A stretch of DNA of 64,000 nt from Pseudomonadota bacterium (GCA_963205525.1 CAUJJP010000193.1:1-64000); one strand, 5' to 3'. Shown: positions 35,032 through 43,891, counted from the first letter of the stretch. Program-made: numbers and translations. Notes: a model not told the origin generated them from the sequence alone.

Positions 35032-35511
35032 TCAGACCTCGTCGCCCTGCAGGTAGCTGAGCAGGTTACGCTTCATGGCGTCGAGCGTGGCGGCCGTGCT
35101 TCCCAGCTCGGCATCGTTCAGGCCGGCGAGGATCTGCGCATTCATGCGATGGCTCACCTTGCGCATCTTGGCGATCAGCGCCTTGCTCTTGGGCTCGAGG
35201 AAGACGCGGTTGACGCGACGGTCGGCGGCATCGGCCTCGCGGCGCACCAGGCCCGACTTCTCGAGCCGGTCGATGAGGCCGCCCACCGCCACCTTGCCGA
35301 GGTCGAGCTCCTCGGCGAGCTGGCTCTGCGTCATGCCGTCCTCGCGCGACAGGTAGGCCAGCACCCACCATTGCGAGCGCGTCACGCTCAGCGGCTTCAG
35401 GCAGCGGTCGAAGGCGCTGCGGCGAAGCCGCGAGACGTCGTGGATGAGGAAGCCCAGGCGCAGCTCCCAGTCGGTGCTGTGCGGATCGGTCGTGACTTGG
35501 GCGTTGGGCAT
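35032..35511 (-). CDS. MarR family regulator (BadR-like role possible)
   Basis: This 159-residue winged-helix protein has GMTQSQLAEELDLGKVAVGGLIDRLEKSGLVRR and the wing DAADRRVNRVFL. In Rhodopseudomonas palustris, the MarR protein BadR represses the cyclohexanecarboxylate genes and responds to a ring CoA-ester intermediate. The position beside an AliA-like ligase makes a similar role plausible here, but this is inference. It follows the SDR gene by 58 bases, so it may be cotranscribed from the acetoacetyl-CoA synthetase promoter and also from a local promoter with an inverted repeat. Confidence 0.9.
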   Translation of the reverse strand: MPNAQVTTDPHSTDWELRLGFLIHDVSRLRRSAFDRCLKPLSVTRSQWWVLAYLSREDGMTQSQLAEELDLGKVAVGGLIDRLEKSGLVRREADAADRRVNRVFLEPKSKALIAKMRKVSHRMNAQILAGLNDAELGSTAATLDAMKRNLLSYLQGDEV

Positions 35512-35555
35512 CCGGGTGTCCTCGGGCCGGCACGCGACCCTATAAAGTATGGGTG

Positions 35556-35576
35556 CGTATATTGTGGCGCTATACG
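35556..35576. promoter_or_regulatory. Inverted repeat upstream of marR, possible autoregulatory site
   Basis: CGTATA-N9-TATACG, with perfect 6-base arms, is centred about 55 bases upstream of the MarR start and covers the stop codon of the preceding SDR. The AT-rich TATAAAGTAT beside it (35541-35550) could belong to a promoter. It differs from the recurring 18-base palindrome. Confidence 0.4.
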
Positions 35577-36490
35577 GGATCCCAGGTGAAGACGTCCGCC
35601 GACCGGTCTAACCCGTAGAAGCCGGGGCGCAGCATCGGCAGCGCCGAGTCGAGGATGTCCTGCGGCGTCCAGCCTTCGCCGCGGTGGGCATTGCGCACCG
35701 GGCGCGGCTGGCTGAAGAGATAGATCTCGTTGTTGCGCACGCCGAAGATCTGGCCCGTGACGTCGCGCGCCTCGTCGGCGCACAGCGCCACGACGAAGGG
35801 CGCCACCTTCTCCGGCACCAGCTTCTTCAGTCCCTCCATGCGCTTCTTCTGCTCGGGCGTCTCGGCCGGGATGCTGTCGATCATGCGTGTCCAGGCAAAG
35901 GGCGCCACGGCATTGGAGCGCACGCCGAACTTGTGCATGTCCAGCGCGATGCTCTTGGACAGGCCGACGATGCCCAGCTTGGCCGCCGAGTAGTTGGCCT
36001 GGCCGAAATTGCCCACCAGGCCGGAGGTCGACGTCATGTGCACGAAGGCGCCGCCGTTGCCCGCCTTGAAGTGGGTGGCCGCGGCGCGGCTGACGTTGAA
36101 GCTGCCTTTCAGGTGCACGGCGAGCACGGCGTCGAATTCGGCCTCGCTCATGCGGTGGAACATCACGTCGCGCAGGATGCCGGCGTTGTTGACGACGATG
36201 TCGATGCGGCCGAAGGTCTCGACCGCCGTCTGCACCATGCGGTGCGCGGCATTCCAGTCGGCCACGTTGCCGCCGTCGGTGATGGCCTCGCCGCCGGCGG
36301 CGCGGATGGTGGCCACCACCACGTCGCCGGGCTGCTCGCCGCTGGCCTGGCCGTCCAGCGTGGCGCCGAGGTCGTTGACCACGACCTTGGCGCCGGCCTC
36401 GGCCAGCGCCAGGCAGATGCCACGGCCCACGCCGCGGCCACCGCCGGTGACGAGGGCGACCTTGCCCTCCAGCAATCGGGGCTTGCTCAT
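35570..36490 (-). CDS. MFE-2-like SDR, (R)-3-hydroxyacyl-CoA dehydrogenase candidate
   Basis: This 306-residue SDR has GGGRGVGRG and a long insert typical of the MFE-2/HSD17B4 dehydrogenase branch (VVVNDLGATLDGQ). VNNAGILRDVMFHRM and the catalytic YSAAK follow. It would oxidise (R)-3-hydroxyacyl-CoA with NAD. Its ATG overlaps the stop of acetoacetyl-CoA synthetase (ATGA). It could work with the MFE-2-type hydratase at 18718-19602. Confidence 0.9.
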   Translation of the reverse strand: MSKPRLLEGKVALVTGGGRGVGRGICLALAEAGAKVVVNDLGATLDGQASGEQPGDVVVATIRAAGGEAITDGGNVADWNAAHRMVQTAVETFGRIDIVVNNAGILRDVMFHRMSEAEFDAVLAVHLKGSFNVSRAAATHFKAGNGGAFVHMTSTSGLVGNFGQANYSAAKLGIVGLSKSIALDMHKFGVRSNAVAPFAWTRMIDSIPAETPEQKKRMEGLKKLVPEKVAPFVVALCADEARDVTGQIFGVRNNEIYLFSQPRPVRNAHRGEGWTPQDILDSALPMLRPGFYGLDRSADVFTWDPV

Positions 36491-38565
36491 GTGCTCTTCT
36501 CCTTGGCGGCCTGCTGCCGCGCGTAGTTGACGAACCAGTCGAAGGCGCCCGGGTTGGCACAGGCGTCCTTGTTCACCACCTCGGCCGCCGGTCGGCCGAG
36601 CATCAGCTTCTTCACCGGCAGCTCCTGCTTCTTGCCGGTGAGCGTGCGCGGGATCTCGGCCACCGCGACGATGGCATCGGGCAGGAAGCGCGGCGACACC
36701 TGCTCGCGGATGCGGCCGCGGATCTCGGCCTGCAGCGCGTCGTCGAGCACCGCCCCTTCGCGCAGCACCACGAACAGCGGCATGAAGCTCGGCCGGCCCA
36801 GGAATTCGAGGTCCACCACCAGGCTGTCCAGCACCTGCGGCACCGCTTCCACCACGCGGTAGATCTCGGCCGTGCCCAGGCGGTGGCCGTGGCGGTTGAG
36901 CGTGGCGTCGCTGCGGCCGTAGACGATGGTGCTGCCGGTCGGGGTGATCTTCAGCCAGTCGCCGTGGCGCCAGACGCCGGGGTAGACGTCGAAATAGCTG
37001 TCGCGATGGCGGCGTCCGTCGGCGTCGTTCCAGAAGAACACCGGCATCGACGGCATCGGCTGCACGCACACCAGTTCGCCCACGGCGTCGTGCACCGGCC
37101 GGCCCTGCTCGTCCCAGGCCTGAATGTCGGCGCCCAGTGCGCGCGCCTGCATCTCGCCGGGTACCGTGGGCAGCTCGGGCGTGCCGCCGAGGAACGCGCT
37201 GGCGAGGTCGGTGCCGCCGGAGATCACGGCCCACCACAGGCCGCGGCCGAGCTGCTGCCAGCCCCATTCGTAGGCCTCGGGCGACAGCGGCGAGCCGGTG
37301 GAGCCGAGCGCGCGCAGGCGCTTCGCATCGACCAGGCGCCCGGCCTCGACGCCCGACTTCAGGCACGAGGCCCAGTAGGCCGCGCCGGCACCCATGAAAG
37401 TCAGCTCCACGTCGGCGGCAAAGCGCCACAGGGCATTGGGCTTCGGGTAGGCCGGATGGCCGTCGTACAGGCACACGGTGGTACCCAGCAGCAGCGCCGA
37501 CACCTGCAGGTTCCACATCACCCAGCCCGAACTGCTGTACCAGTGGAAGCGCTCGGGCTGCGGCCGCAGCCGCGCATGGCTGGGCTGCAGGTCGAGGTGG
37601 AAGGCGTGCAGCTTGAGCATTTCCAGCACCACGCCGCCATGGCCGTGCCCGATGGGCTTGGGCAGCCCCGTGGTGCCGCTGGAATAGACGATCCACAGCG
37701 GGTGCCCGAAGGGCAGCGGCTCGGGCGCGATGCGCTCCCCGCCCGCCAGCGCGTCGGCCCAGTCGATCACCAGGCCGGCCCAGCCGCCGAGGTCAAAGGC
37801 GAACGAGCCGCTGCTGCCGTCGATCAGCGCGCCCGCTTCCTGCAGATAGGGCACCCGCACCAGCGCGCGCACGCTGGGCAGGTCGCGCAGCAGCTCGGCC
37901 ACGGCCGCGCGGCGATCGACCGTCTTGCCGCCGTAGACGGTGCCGTCGCCGGCGATCAGCACCACCGGCTCGATCTGCCGGAAGCGGTCGCGCACGGTGG
38001 CCACGCCCATGTCGGGTGCGCACAGGCTCCAGATCGCGCCCACCGAGGCGCAGGCGAGCAGGCCGACCAGGGCCTGCGGCACGTTGGGCAGGTAGGCCGC
38101 CACGCGGTCGCCGCGCTGCACGCCGAGTGCGCGCAGCCGCGCCGCCAGTGCGGCGGCATCGTCGGTCAGGCGGGCCCAGCCGATCTCGAGGCTGCGCCCC
38201 TCGCGCTGCAGCCGCTCGTTGCGGAACACCACGGCCGGCTGTCCGGCGGCGTCCCCCGCCGCCGCCTGGCGCACGACCTGCGCCGCGTAATTGATCTGTG
38301 CGCCCTCGAACCAGCGCGCACCGGGCATGCCAGCGTCGGCCAGCACCGCCGTCACGGGGGTGGGCGACTCCAGGCCGAAGTGGTCCCAGATCGCCTCCCA
38401 GAAACCCGGCACGTTGGTCACCGACCAGCGGTGCAGGGCGGCATAGTCGGGCAGGTCGATGCCGCGGTGCCGGCGCAGCCAGTCGCGCAGGGCAACTGTA
38501 TTGGCAGGCGGACGGGCCGGAAGGTTCGCCGGCGCCGGGGCCGGTGCGGTGGTTTTGGCGGTCAT
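36487..38565 (-). CDS. aacS: Acetoacetyl-CoA synthetase
   Basis: This 692-residue member of the acetoacetate-CoA ligase branch of the acetyl-CoA synthetase family has WSVTNVPGFWEAIWDHF near the start, WIVYSSGTTGLPKPIGHGHGG in the core and TLTGKKQELPVKKLML at the C terminus. It forms acetoacetyl-CoA from acetoacetate and CoA, joining ketone bodies to the thiolase step; a related 3-keto acid is also possible. It is divergent from the plus-strand operon at 38653, with a palindrome between them. It is the first gene of the unit that includes the SDR and possibly MarR. Confidence 0.9.
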   Translation of the reverse strand: MTAKTTAPAPAPANLPARPPANTVALRDWLRRHRGIDLPDYAALHRWSVTNVPGFWEAIWDHFGLESPTPVTAVLADAGMPGARWFEGAQINYAAQVVRQAAAGDAAGQPAVVFRNERLQREGRSLEIGWARLTDDAAALAARLRALGVQRGDRVAAYLPNVPQALVGLLACASVGAIWSLCAPDMGVATVRDRFRQIEPVVLIAGDGTVYGGKTVDRRAAVAELLRDLPSVRALVRVPYLQEAGALIDGSSGSFAFDLGGWAGLVIDWADALAGGERIAPEPLPFGHPLWIVYSSGTTGLPKPIGHGHGGVVLEMLKLHAFHLDLQPSHARLRPQPERFHWYSSSGWVMWNLQVSALLLGTTVCLYDGHPAYPKPNALWRFAADVELTFMGAGAAYWASCLKSGVEAGRLVDAKRLRALGSTGSPLSPEAYEWGWQQLGRGLWWAVISGGTDLASAFLGGTPELPTVPGEMQARALGADIQAWDEQGRPVHDAVGELVCVQPMPSMPVFFWNDADGRRHRDSYFDVYPGVWRHGDWLKITPTGSTIVYGRSDATLNRHGHRLGTAEIYRVVEAVPQVLDSLVVDLEFLGRPSFMPLFVVLREGAVLDDALQAEIRGRIREQVSPRFLPDAIVAVAEIPRTLTGKKQELPVKKLMLGRPAAEVVNKDACANPGAFDWFVNYARQQAAKEKST

Positions 38566-38606
38566 CGGTTTGGCGCGTATCCGGGATGCCCCGGGGGTCT
38601 GCTTTA

Positions 38607-38624
38607 TCGTTCGCTAGCGTATCA
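38607..38624. promoter_or_regulatory. Recurring palindrome, copy 8 (divergent promoter)
   Basis: TCGTTCGCTAGCGTATCA. The arms CGTTCGC and GCGTATC match 11 of 14 positions around TA. It lies in the 87-base gap between acetoacetyl-CoA synthetase (42 bases away) and the plus-strand operon with badH and badI (29 bases away). One site could therefore control both directions. Confidence 0.6.
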
Positions 38625-38652
38625 TGCAGCACAGCATCAAGCCTGGCCATCC

Positions 38653-40176
38653 ATGACGACCCCTACTTCCGGAAGCCCCGGATCCACCGGACACCCCGCC
38701 CGCGGCGACGACAAGGCGCACGGCGTGCTGGCCACCACCCCCCACGGCGTGCTCGCCACCACACGCTACCTGCCGCGCCTGCGGCTGGAGCGCAGCGCCG
38801 TGCTGGCGCAGCACCAGTGGATGGCCCCCGGCCTGCGCGGTCTGGCCAAGGGCCAGCGCAGCATGGCCAGCTGGGACGAGGACAGCGTGACCATGGCCGT
38901 CGAGGCCGGCCGGCAGCTGCTGCAGGCGCTGCCCGGCTGCGCGCCGGCAGGTCTGACGCTGGCCTCGACCACCCTGCCCTTCGCCGACCGCCTCAATGCC
39001 GCCATCGTCGCCGCCGCGGTCGGCCTGCCCGATGCCGCCGCCACGCGCGACCTGGCCTCCAGCCCGCGCGCCGCGCTGGGCGAACTGGCGGCAGCGCTGC
39101 GCCAGCCGGCGGCCGATGTGCAACTGCTGCTGGCCGCCGAGCGCCGCATCGCGCGGCCCGCCAGCACGCAGGAGATGATCTTCGGCGACGGCGCCGCCGG
39201 TGCCGTGGTCGGCCGCGGCGACGTGCTGGCCACGCACCTGGCCTCGGCCACGCGCCATGCCGACTTCGTCGACCACTTCCGCGAGGCCGGCCATGACCAC
39301 GACTACGGCTGGGAAGAGCGCTGGGTGCGCGACGAGGGCTACATGAAGCTCGCGCTCGGCACGCTGCGGCAGTGCCTGGCCGAGGCCGGCGTGGCGGCGG
39401 CGGACATCGCCCACTTCGCGATGCCGGCGCCGCTGCCCAAGGTCAACGATGCGGTGGCCAAGAAGCTCGGCATCGCACCCGCCGCGGTGGTGAGTGCAGG
39501 GCACGAAGCCGGTGGCGACCTCGGCTGCGCGCAGCCCCTGGCGCTGCTGGACGTTGCGCTGCGCGCGGCCGCGCCGGGTGCGCTGATCCTGGTGGCCGCC
39601 TTCGGCAGCGGCTGCGATGCGCTGCTGCTGCGCCGCACCGATCGGCCCTGCCCCGGCGGCGTGCCCACTGCGGGCAAGCCAGAGACCAGCTACCTCAAAT
39701 ACCTCTCGTTCAGCGGCCAGATCGAGCTCGAGTGGGGCATGCGGGCCGAGATGGACAACAAGACCGCACTCACCGCCGCCTGGCGCGAACATGGCCGCAT
39801 GGCCCGCTTCGAAGGCGGCCGCTGCAGCGCCTGCGGCACCGTGCAGTTTCCGCGCACCGGGGTCTGCGTCAACCCCGAATGCCGTGCGCAGGGCACGCAA
39901 CAGGTGCTCAGCCTGGCCGACGTGCCGGCGCGCGTGCTCTCGCACACCAGCGACTTTCTCGCCTACACGCCGCATCCGCCCTTCCAGTTCGGCCATGTCG
40001 ATTTCGACGGCGGTGGCCGCGTGCTGATGGAGTTTGCCGACACCGATGCCGGCGAGCTGACGGTCGGCCTGCCGCTGCGCATGGTCTACCGCGTGAAGGA
40101 ATTCGACCGCAACCGCGGCTATCGCCGCTATTTCTGGAAAGCCACGCCGGTCCGCGGCGCGGCGGGGGGCAACTGA
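38653..40176 (+). CDS. HMG-CoA-synthase-like / DUF35 zinc-ribbon fusion protein
   Basis: This 507-residue protein has two parts. Residues 1-340 have the thiolase-like fold of the HMG-CoA synthase branch (STQEMIFGDGAAGAVVG, GHEAGGDLGCAQPLALL). Residues 341-507 are a DUF35 zinc ribbon and OB fold, with Cys391, Cys394, Cys405 and Cys410 as zinc ligands and FQFGHVDFDGGGRVLMEF. The expected nucleophilic Cys is absent: that region reads DLASSPRAALGEL (Ser136, Ser137). It overlaps the thiolase gene start by one base (TGATG). DUF35 proteins often form complexes with SCP2-type thiolases, so a carrier or scaffold role is possible. Confidence 0.85.
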   Translation: MTTPTSGSPGSTGHPARGDDKAHGVLATTPHGVLATTRYLPRLRLERSAVLAQHQWMAPGLRGLAKGQRSMASWDEDSVTMAVEAGRQLLQALPGCAPAGLTLASTTLPFADRLNAAIVAAAVGLPDAAATRDLASSPRAALGELAAALRQPAADVQLLLAAERRIARPASTQEMIFGDGAAGAVVGRGDVLATHLASATRHADFVDHFREAGHDHDYGWEERWVRDEGYMKLALGTLRQCLAEAGVAAADIAHFAMPAPLPKVNDAVAKKLGIAPAAVVSAGHEAGGDLGCAQPLALLDVALRAAAPGALILVAAFGSGCDALLLRRTDRPCPGGVPTAGKPETSYLKYLSFSGQIELEWGMRAEMDNKTALTAAWREHGRMARFEGGRCSACGTVQFPRTGVCVNPECRAQGTQQVLSLADVPARVLSHTSDFLAYTPHPPFQFGHVDFDGGGRVLMEFADTDAGELTVGLPLRMVYRVKEFDRNRGYRRYFWKATPVRGAAGGN

Positions 40177-41390
40177 TGGCCAGCGGCATTCGCGACAAGG
40201 TCGCCATTCTCGGCATGGGCTGCTCGCGCTTCGGCGAGCGCTGGGACATGGACGCCGACGGTCTCATGCTCGAGGCCTTCAACGAGGCCGCGGCCGACGC
40301 CGGCATCGGCGCCGCGCAGCTGCAGGCCGCCTGGCTGGGCGTGTGCCTGGAAGAGAACAACATCGGCAAGACCGCCGGCCCGCTGGCCAATGCGCTGCGG
40401 CTGCCGCGCATCGCCGCCACGCGCGTCGAGAACGCCTGCGCCACCGGCACGGAGGCGCTGCGCGGCGCCGCCTATGCGGTGGCGGCCGGCGCCTACGACA
40501 TCGTGCTGGCGATGGGTGTCGAGAAGCTCAAGGACACCGGCTACGGCGGCCTGCCCGTGCGCACGCGCGGCGTCGCCAACGACCTCTGGCTGCCCAACAG
40601 CACCGCGCCCGGCGCCTTTGCGCAGCTGGCCTCGGCCTATGCCGCCAAGCACCGGGTGGACGCCAAGGACCTCAAGCGCGCGATGGCCCATGTCTCGGTG
40701 AAGAGCCACGCCAATGCCGCGCTCAACCCCAAGGCCCACCTGCGCAACGCCATCACCGAGGAGGACGTGCTCAAGGCCGCCACCATCGCCGCGCCGCTGG
40801 GCCTGTACGACTGCTGCGGCGTCAGCGACGGCGCGGCCTGCGCCATCCTCACCACGCCCGAGATCGCCCGCGCCCTGCACCCCGACCGCGAGGTGGTGAC
40901 CATCAAGGCGCTGGAGCTGTCGGTCAGCAACGGCGAGGAACAGACCTTCAGCGGCCCGAAGGCCTGGGACGGCGCCAGCATCCAGACCGCGCGCGAGGCC
41001 GGGGCCCGCGCCTATGCCAGCGCCGGCATCACCGACCCGCGCCGCCAGATCCACATGGCCGAGGTGCACGACTGCTTCTCGATCACCGAGGCCGTGCTGA
41101 TGGAGGACCTGCAGTTCAGCGCCGAAGGCCGCGTCATCCACGACGTGCTCGACGGCGTCTTCGACCGCGGCGGCGCGCTGCCGGTGCAGCCCGACGGCGG
41201 CCTCAAGTGTTTCGGCCACCCGATCGGCGCCTCGGGCCTGCGCATGGTCTACGAGATCTGGCTGCAGATCCTCGGCCGCGCCGGCCAGCGCCAGCTGCCG
41301 CGCGTCGACCTCGGCCTCACGCACAACCTTGGCGGCCATCCGCACCAGAACGTCTGCGCCGTGGCCATCGTGGGCCGGCAGGGCGCCTGA
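40176..41390 (+). CDS. SCP2-type thiolase / acetyl-CoA acetyltransferase-like protein
   Basis: This 404-residue thiolase-fold protein has its nucleophile region at VENACATGTEALR (Cys88), AEVHDCFSITEAVL in the middle, and GGLKCFGHPIGASGLRMVYE. It belongs to the SCP2 branch that cleaves branched or sterol-side-chain 3-ketoacyl-CoAs with DUF35 partners. It is translationally coupled to the DUF35 fusion gene. The reaction is thiolytic cleavage of a 3-ketoacyl-CoA; the substrate is unknown. It is followed by the crotonase gene after 31 bases. Confidence 0.9.
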   Translation: MASGIRDKVAILGMGCSRFGERWDMDADGLMLEAFNEAAADAGIGAAQLQAAWLGVCLEENNIGKTAGPLANALRLPRIAATRVENACATGTEALRGAAYAVAAGAYDIVLAMGVEKLKDTGYGGLPVRTRGVANDLWLPNSTAPGAFAQLASAYAAKHRVDAKDLKRAMAHVSVKSHANAALNPKAHLRNAITEEDVLKAATIAAPLGLYDCCGVSDGAACAILTTPEIARALHPDREVVTIKALELSVSNGEEQTFSGPKAWDGASIQTAREAGARAYASAGITDPRRQIHMAEVHDCFSITEAVLMEDLQFSAEGRVIHDVLDGVFDRGGALPVQPDGGLKCFGHPIGASGLRMVYEIWLQILGRAGQRQLPRVDLGLTHNLGGHPHQNVCAVAIVGRQGA

Positions 41391-41421
41391 ACCACCCTCC
41401 CTCAACCGCATCGTCACCACC

Positions 41422-42207
41422 ATGAACGAAGAAGCCTCCCCCGTAACGGCCAGCGTCGACGGCTGCGTCGGCCTCATCACGCTCAACCGGCCGCAGAAGT
41501 TCAACTGCCTGTCGCCTCAGGTCTTCGAGTGCATGTACGACGCCTTGCGCCGCCACGAGGCCGACCCCGCGGTGCGCTGCATCCTGATCGAGGGCGTGGG
41601 CGACCATTTCTGCACCGGCGCCGACCTCGACGCCGTGCAGCACCGTCGCAGCGAACCCGCCGTGCTGCGCGACTACATGCGCGTCGGCCATCGCGCCATG
41701 CTCGCGCTCGAAGCCAGCCCGCTGCCGGTGGTGGTGGCCGTGCAGGGCCTGTGCCTGGCCGGCGGCCTGGAGCTGATGCTGGCCTGCGACGTGGCGCTGG
41801 CGGCCGGCAACGCACGCTTCGGCGACCAGCACGCGCAGTTCGGGCTGGTGCCGGGATGGGGCGGCAGCCAGCGCCTGCCGCGCATCGTGGGCATGCGCCG
41901 CGCCATGCACCTGTTCTTCACCGCCCAGCGCATCGATGCCCCCACGGCGCTGAGCTGGGGGCTGGTCAACCAAGTCTGCGAGCCCGAGCAGCTGCACGCC
42001 ACCGCGCTCGCCTACGGCCAGGCGATGGGCCGGCGCAGCCGCCATGGCCTGGCGTCGATGAAGCGCCTGGCGCGCGAAGGCGCCGACATCACGCTGGCCA
42101 AATCGCTGGTGATGGAGGAGGACATCGGCCTGCACGCGCTGCTGCACCCCGACGTCACCGAAGGCCTGGCCGCCTTCCAGGAGCGCCGCGACCCGGCGTT
42201 CAAGTAG
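41422..42207 (+). CDS. Enoyl-CoA hydratase/isomerase family protein
   Basis: This 261-residue crotonase has GDHFCTGADLDAV and LCLAGGLELMLACD, keeping the first catalytic Glu. The second Glu position reads GDQHAQFGLVPGWGGSQRL, with His where canonical hydratases have Glu, so the reaction may differ from plain hydration. By position before badH it could serve a BadK-like step (hydration of cyclohex-1-ene-carboxyl-CoA), but sequence support is weak. Confidence 0.87.
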   Translation: MNEEASPVTASVDGCVGLITLNRPQKFNCLSPQVFECMYDALRRHEADPAVRCILIEGVGDHFCTGADLDAVQHRRSEPAVLRDYMRVGHRAMLALEASPLPVVVAVQGLCLAGGLELMLACDVALAAGNARFGDQHAQFGLVPGWGGSQRLPRIVGMRRAMHLFFTAQRIDAPTALSWGLVNQVCEPEQLHATALAYGQAMGRRSRHGLASMKRLAREGADITLAKSLVMEEDIGLHALLHPDVTEGLAAFQERRDPAFK

Positions 42208-42275
42208 GCCCGCGTCCGGCCGCGCAGGCCCGCCCCCATTTCTATCCATCCCCCCTTCGACAGGAGAACTTCGAC

Positions 42276-43046
42276 ATGCGAGGACTCAGCGGCAAGACCG
42301 CCATCGTCACCGGCGCCGGAAGCGGCATCGGCCGTGCCATTGCCACCCGGCTGGCGGCCGAGGGCTGCGTGGTCGGGATCTTCGACATCAACGAGGCCGG
42401 CGCCGCCGACGCCGTGGCTGCCATCGAAGCCGCCGGCGGCAAGGCGCTGGCGGTGGCCTGCGACATCACCGACTACGCCGCCGTCACCGCAGCCGTGGCC
42501 CGCTTCGAGCAGCAGGCCGGCCAGGGCACCGACGTGCTCGTCAACAACGCCGGCTGGGACACGCCCATGCCCTTCCTGAAGACCGAACCGGCCTTCTGGC
42601 AGAAGGTGACGGCGATCAACTGGTTCGGCCCGCTGCACATGACCCATGCCGTGGCGCAGGGCATGGCCGCGCGCAAGCGCGGGCGCATCGTGCAGATCGC
42701 CTCCGACGCCGGCCGCGTGGGCTCCAGCGGCGAGGTCGTCTATTCGGGCTGCAAGGGCGCCACCATCGCCTTCAGCAAGGCCCTGGCGCGTGAACTGGCG
42801 CGTGCCAACGTGACCATCAACACCGTCTGCCCCGGCCCCACCGACACGCCGGCGATGGCCGCCTTTGTCGGCACCGGCGAACAGGGGCAGAAGATCCGCG
42901 ACGCCATGGTCAAGGGCGTGCCCCTGGGCCGCATCGGCGTACCCGACGACTACCCCGGTCTCGTGGCCTTCCTGGCCAGCGACGACGCGGCTTTCATGAC
43001 CGGCCAGACCATCAGCGTGTCCGGCGGTCTCACCATGCACGGCTGA
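42276..43046 (+). CDS. badH: BadH-like 2-hydroxycyclohexanecarboxyl-CoA dehydrogenase
   Basis: This 256-residue SDR has GAGSGIGRAIA, VNNAGWDTPMPFLKTEP, IASDAGRVGSSGE and the catalytic YSGCK. VCPGPTDTPAM and an ending in SVSGGLTMHG complete the pattern. These segments match my recollection of BadH of Rhodopseudomonas palustris closely. BadH oxidises 2-hydroxycyclohexane-1-carboxyl-CoA to the 2-keto compound. The ATG at 42276 follows GGAG. It lies 18 bases before the BadI-like gene, the order needed for ring opening. Confidence 0.88.
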   Translation: MRGLSGKTAIVTGAGSGIGRAIATRLAAEGCVVGIFDINEAGAADAVAAIEAAGGKALAVACDITDYAAVTAAVARFEQQAGQGTDVLVNNAGWDTPMPFLKTEPAFWQKVTAINWFGPLHMTHAVAQGMAARKRGRIVQIASDAGRVGSSGEVVYSGCKGATIAFSKALARELARANVTINTVCPGPTDTPAMAAFVGTGEQGQKIRDAMVKGVPLGRIGVPDDYPGLVAFLASDDAAFMTGQTISVSGGLTMHG

Positions 43047-43064
43047 ACGCCAAGGAGCACTCAC

Positions 43065-43862
43065 ATGGCCAAGGAATACAAGGACATCCTGTACGACGTC
43101 AGCAACGGCGTCGTGCGCATCACCATCAACCGCCCGGAGGTCTACAACGCCTTCCGCAACCAGACGCTCGAGGAGCTGATCGACGCGCTGCACCGAGCCG
43201 ACGAGGAGCGCAGCGCCAACGTGATGGTGCTCGCGGGCGCCGGCGACAAGGCCTTCTGCACCGGCGGCGACCAGAAGATCCACCACAACGAATCCGGCCT
43301 GTACGGGCCGCGCGGCACCGTGGGCATGCCCATCGAGGAGATGCAGACGGCGCTGCGCGACCTGCGCAAGGTCAGCATCGCCCGCGTGCAGGGTTTTGCC
43401 ATCGGCGGCGGCAATGTCTTCGCGACCATCTGCGACATCACGCTGGCCAGCGAGAAGGCCAGCTTCGGCCAGGTGGGCCCGAAGGTGGGATCGGTCGACC
43501 CGGGCTGGGGCACCGCCTACCTGGCGCGCATCGTCGGCGAGAAGAAGGCGCGCGAGATGTGGTTCACCTGCCAGCGCTACAGCGCCCAGGAGGCCAAGGA
43601 GATGGGCCTGGTCAACAAGGTGGTGCCGCACGACCAGCTCGACGCCGAGGTCGACAAGTGGTGCGCCATGATCAACGAGATGAGCCCGACGGCGCTGACC
43701 ATCGCCAAGCGCAGCTTCAACGCCGACAGCGAGACCATCCGCGGCATCAGCTTCCAGGGCATCCAGACGGTCAAGCATTTCTACCAGACCGACGAGAGCA
43801 AGGAAGGCGTGGCGGCCTTCAACGAGCGCCGCAAGGCCGACTTCAAGAAGTTTGCCGGCTGA
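43065..43862 (+). CDS. badI: BadI-like 2-ketocyclohexanecarboxyl-CoA hydrolase (ring cleavage)
   Basis: This 265-residue crotonase of the MenB/BadI branch has AGAGDKAFCTGGDQ, GFAIGGGNVFATICD and GQVGPKVGSVDPGWGTAYLARIVGEKKARE. These match my recollection of BadI from Rhodopseudomonas palustris almost throughout. BadI opens the six-membered ring of 2-ketocyclohexane-1-carboxyl-CoA to pimelyl-CoA. It directly follows the badH-like gene, which strengthens both calls. The substrate could be a substituted ring. Confidence 0.9.
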   Translation: MAKEYKDILYDVSNGVVRITINRPEVYNAFRNQTLEELIDALHRADEERSANVMVLAGAGDKAFCTGGDQKIHHNESGLYGPRGTVGMPIEEMQTALRDLRKVSIARVQGFAIGGGNVFATICDITLASEKASFGQVGPKVGSVDPGWGTAYLARIVGEKKAREMWFTCQRYSAQEAKEMGLVNKVVPHDQLDAEVDKWCAMINEMSPTALTIAKRSFNADSETIRGISFQGIQTVKHFYQTDESKEGVAAFNERRKADFKKFAG

Positions 43863-43891
43863 ACGCGTCGGAGAAGGGGACGGGCACCGCC

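Noticed and set aside
36883..38652. Long plus-strand reading frame antisense to acetoacetyl-CoA synthetase, joined in frame to the gene at 38653
   Set aside because: High GC keeps the antisense frames open. The peptide has no family signature, while the minus strand encodes a complete ligase. The real gene starts at 38653.
38653..40176. Mevalonate-pathway HMG-CoA synthase
   Set aside because: The catalytic Cys is missing, a DUF35 domain is fused, and no other mevalonate gene is present.
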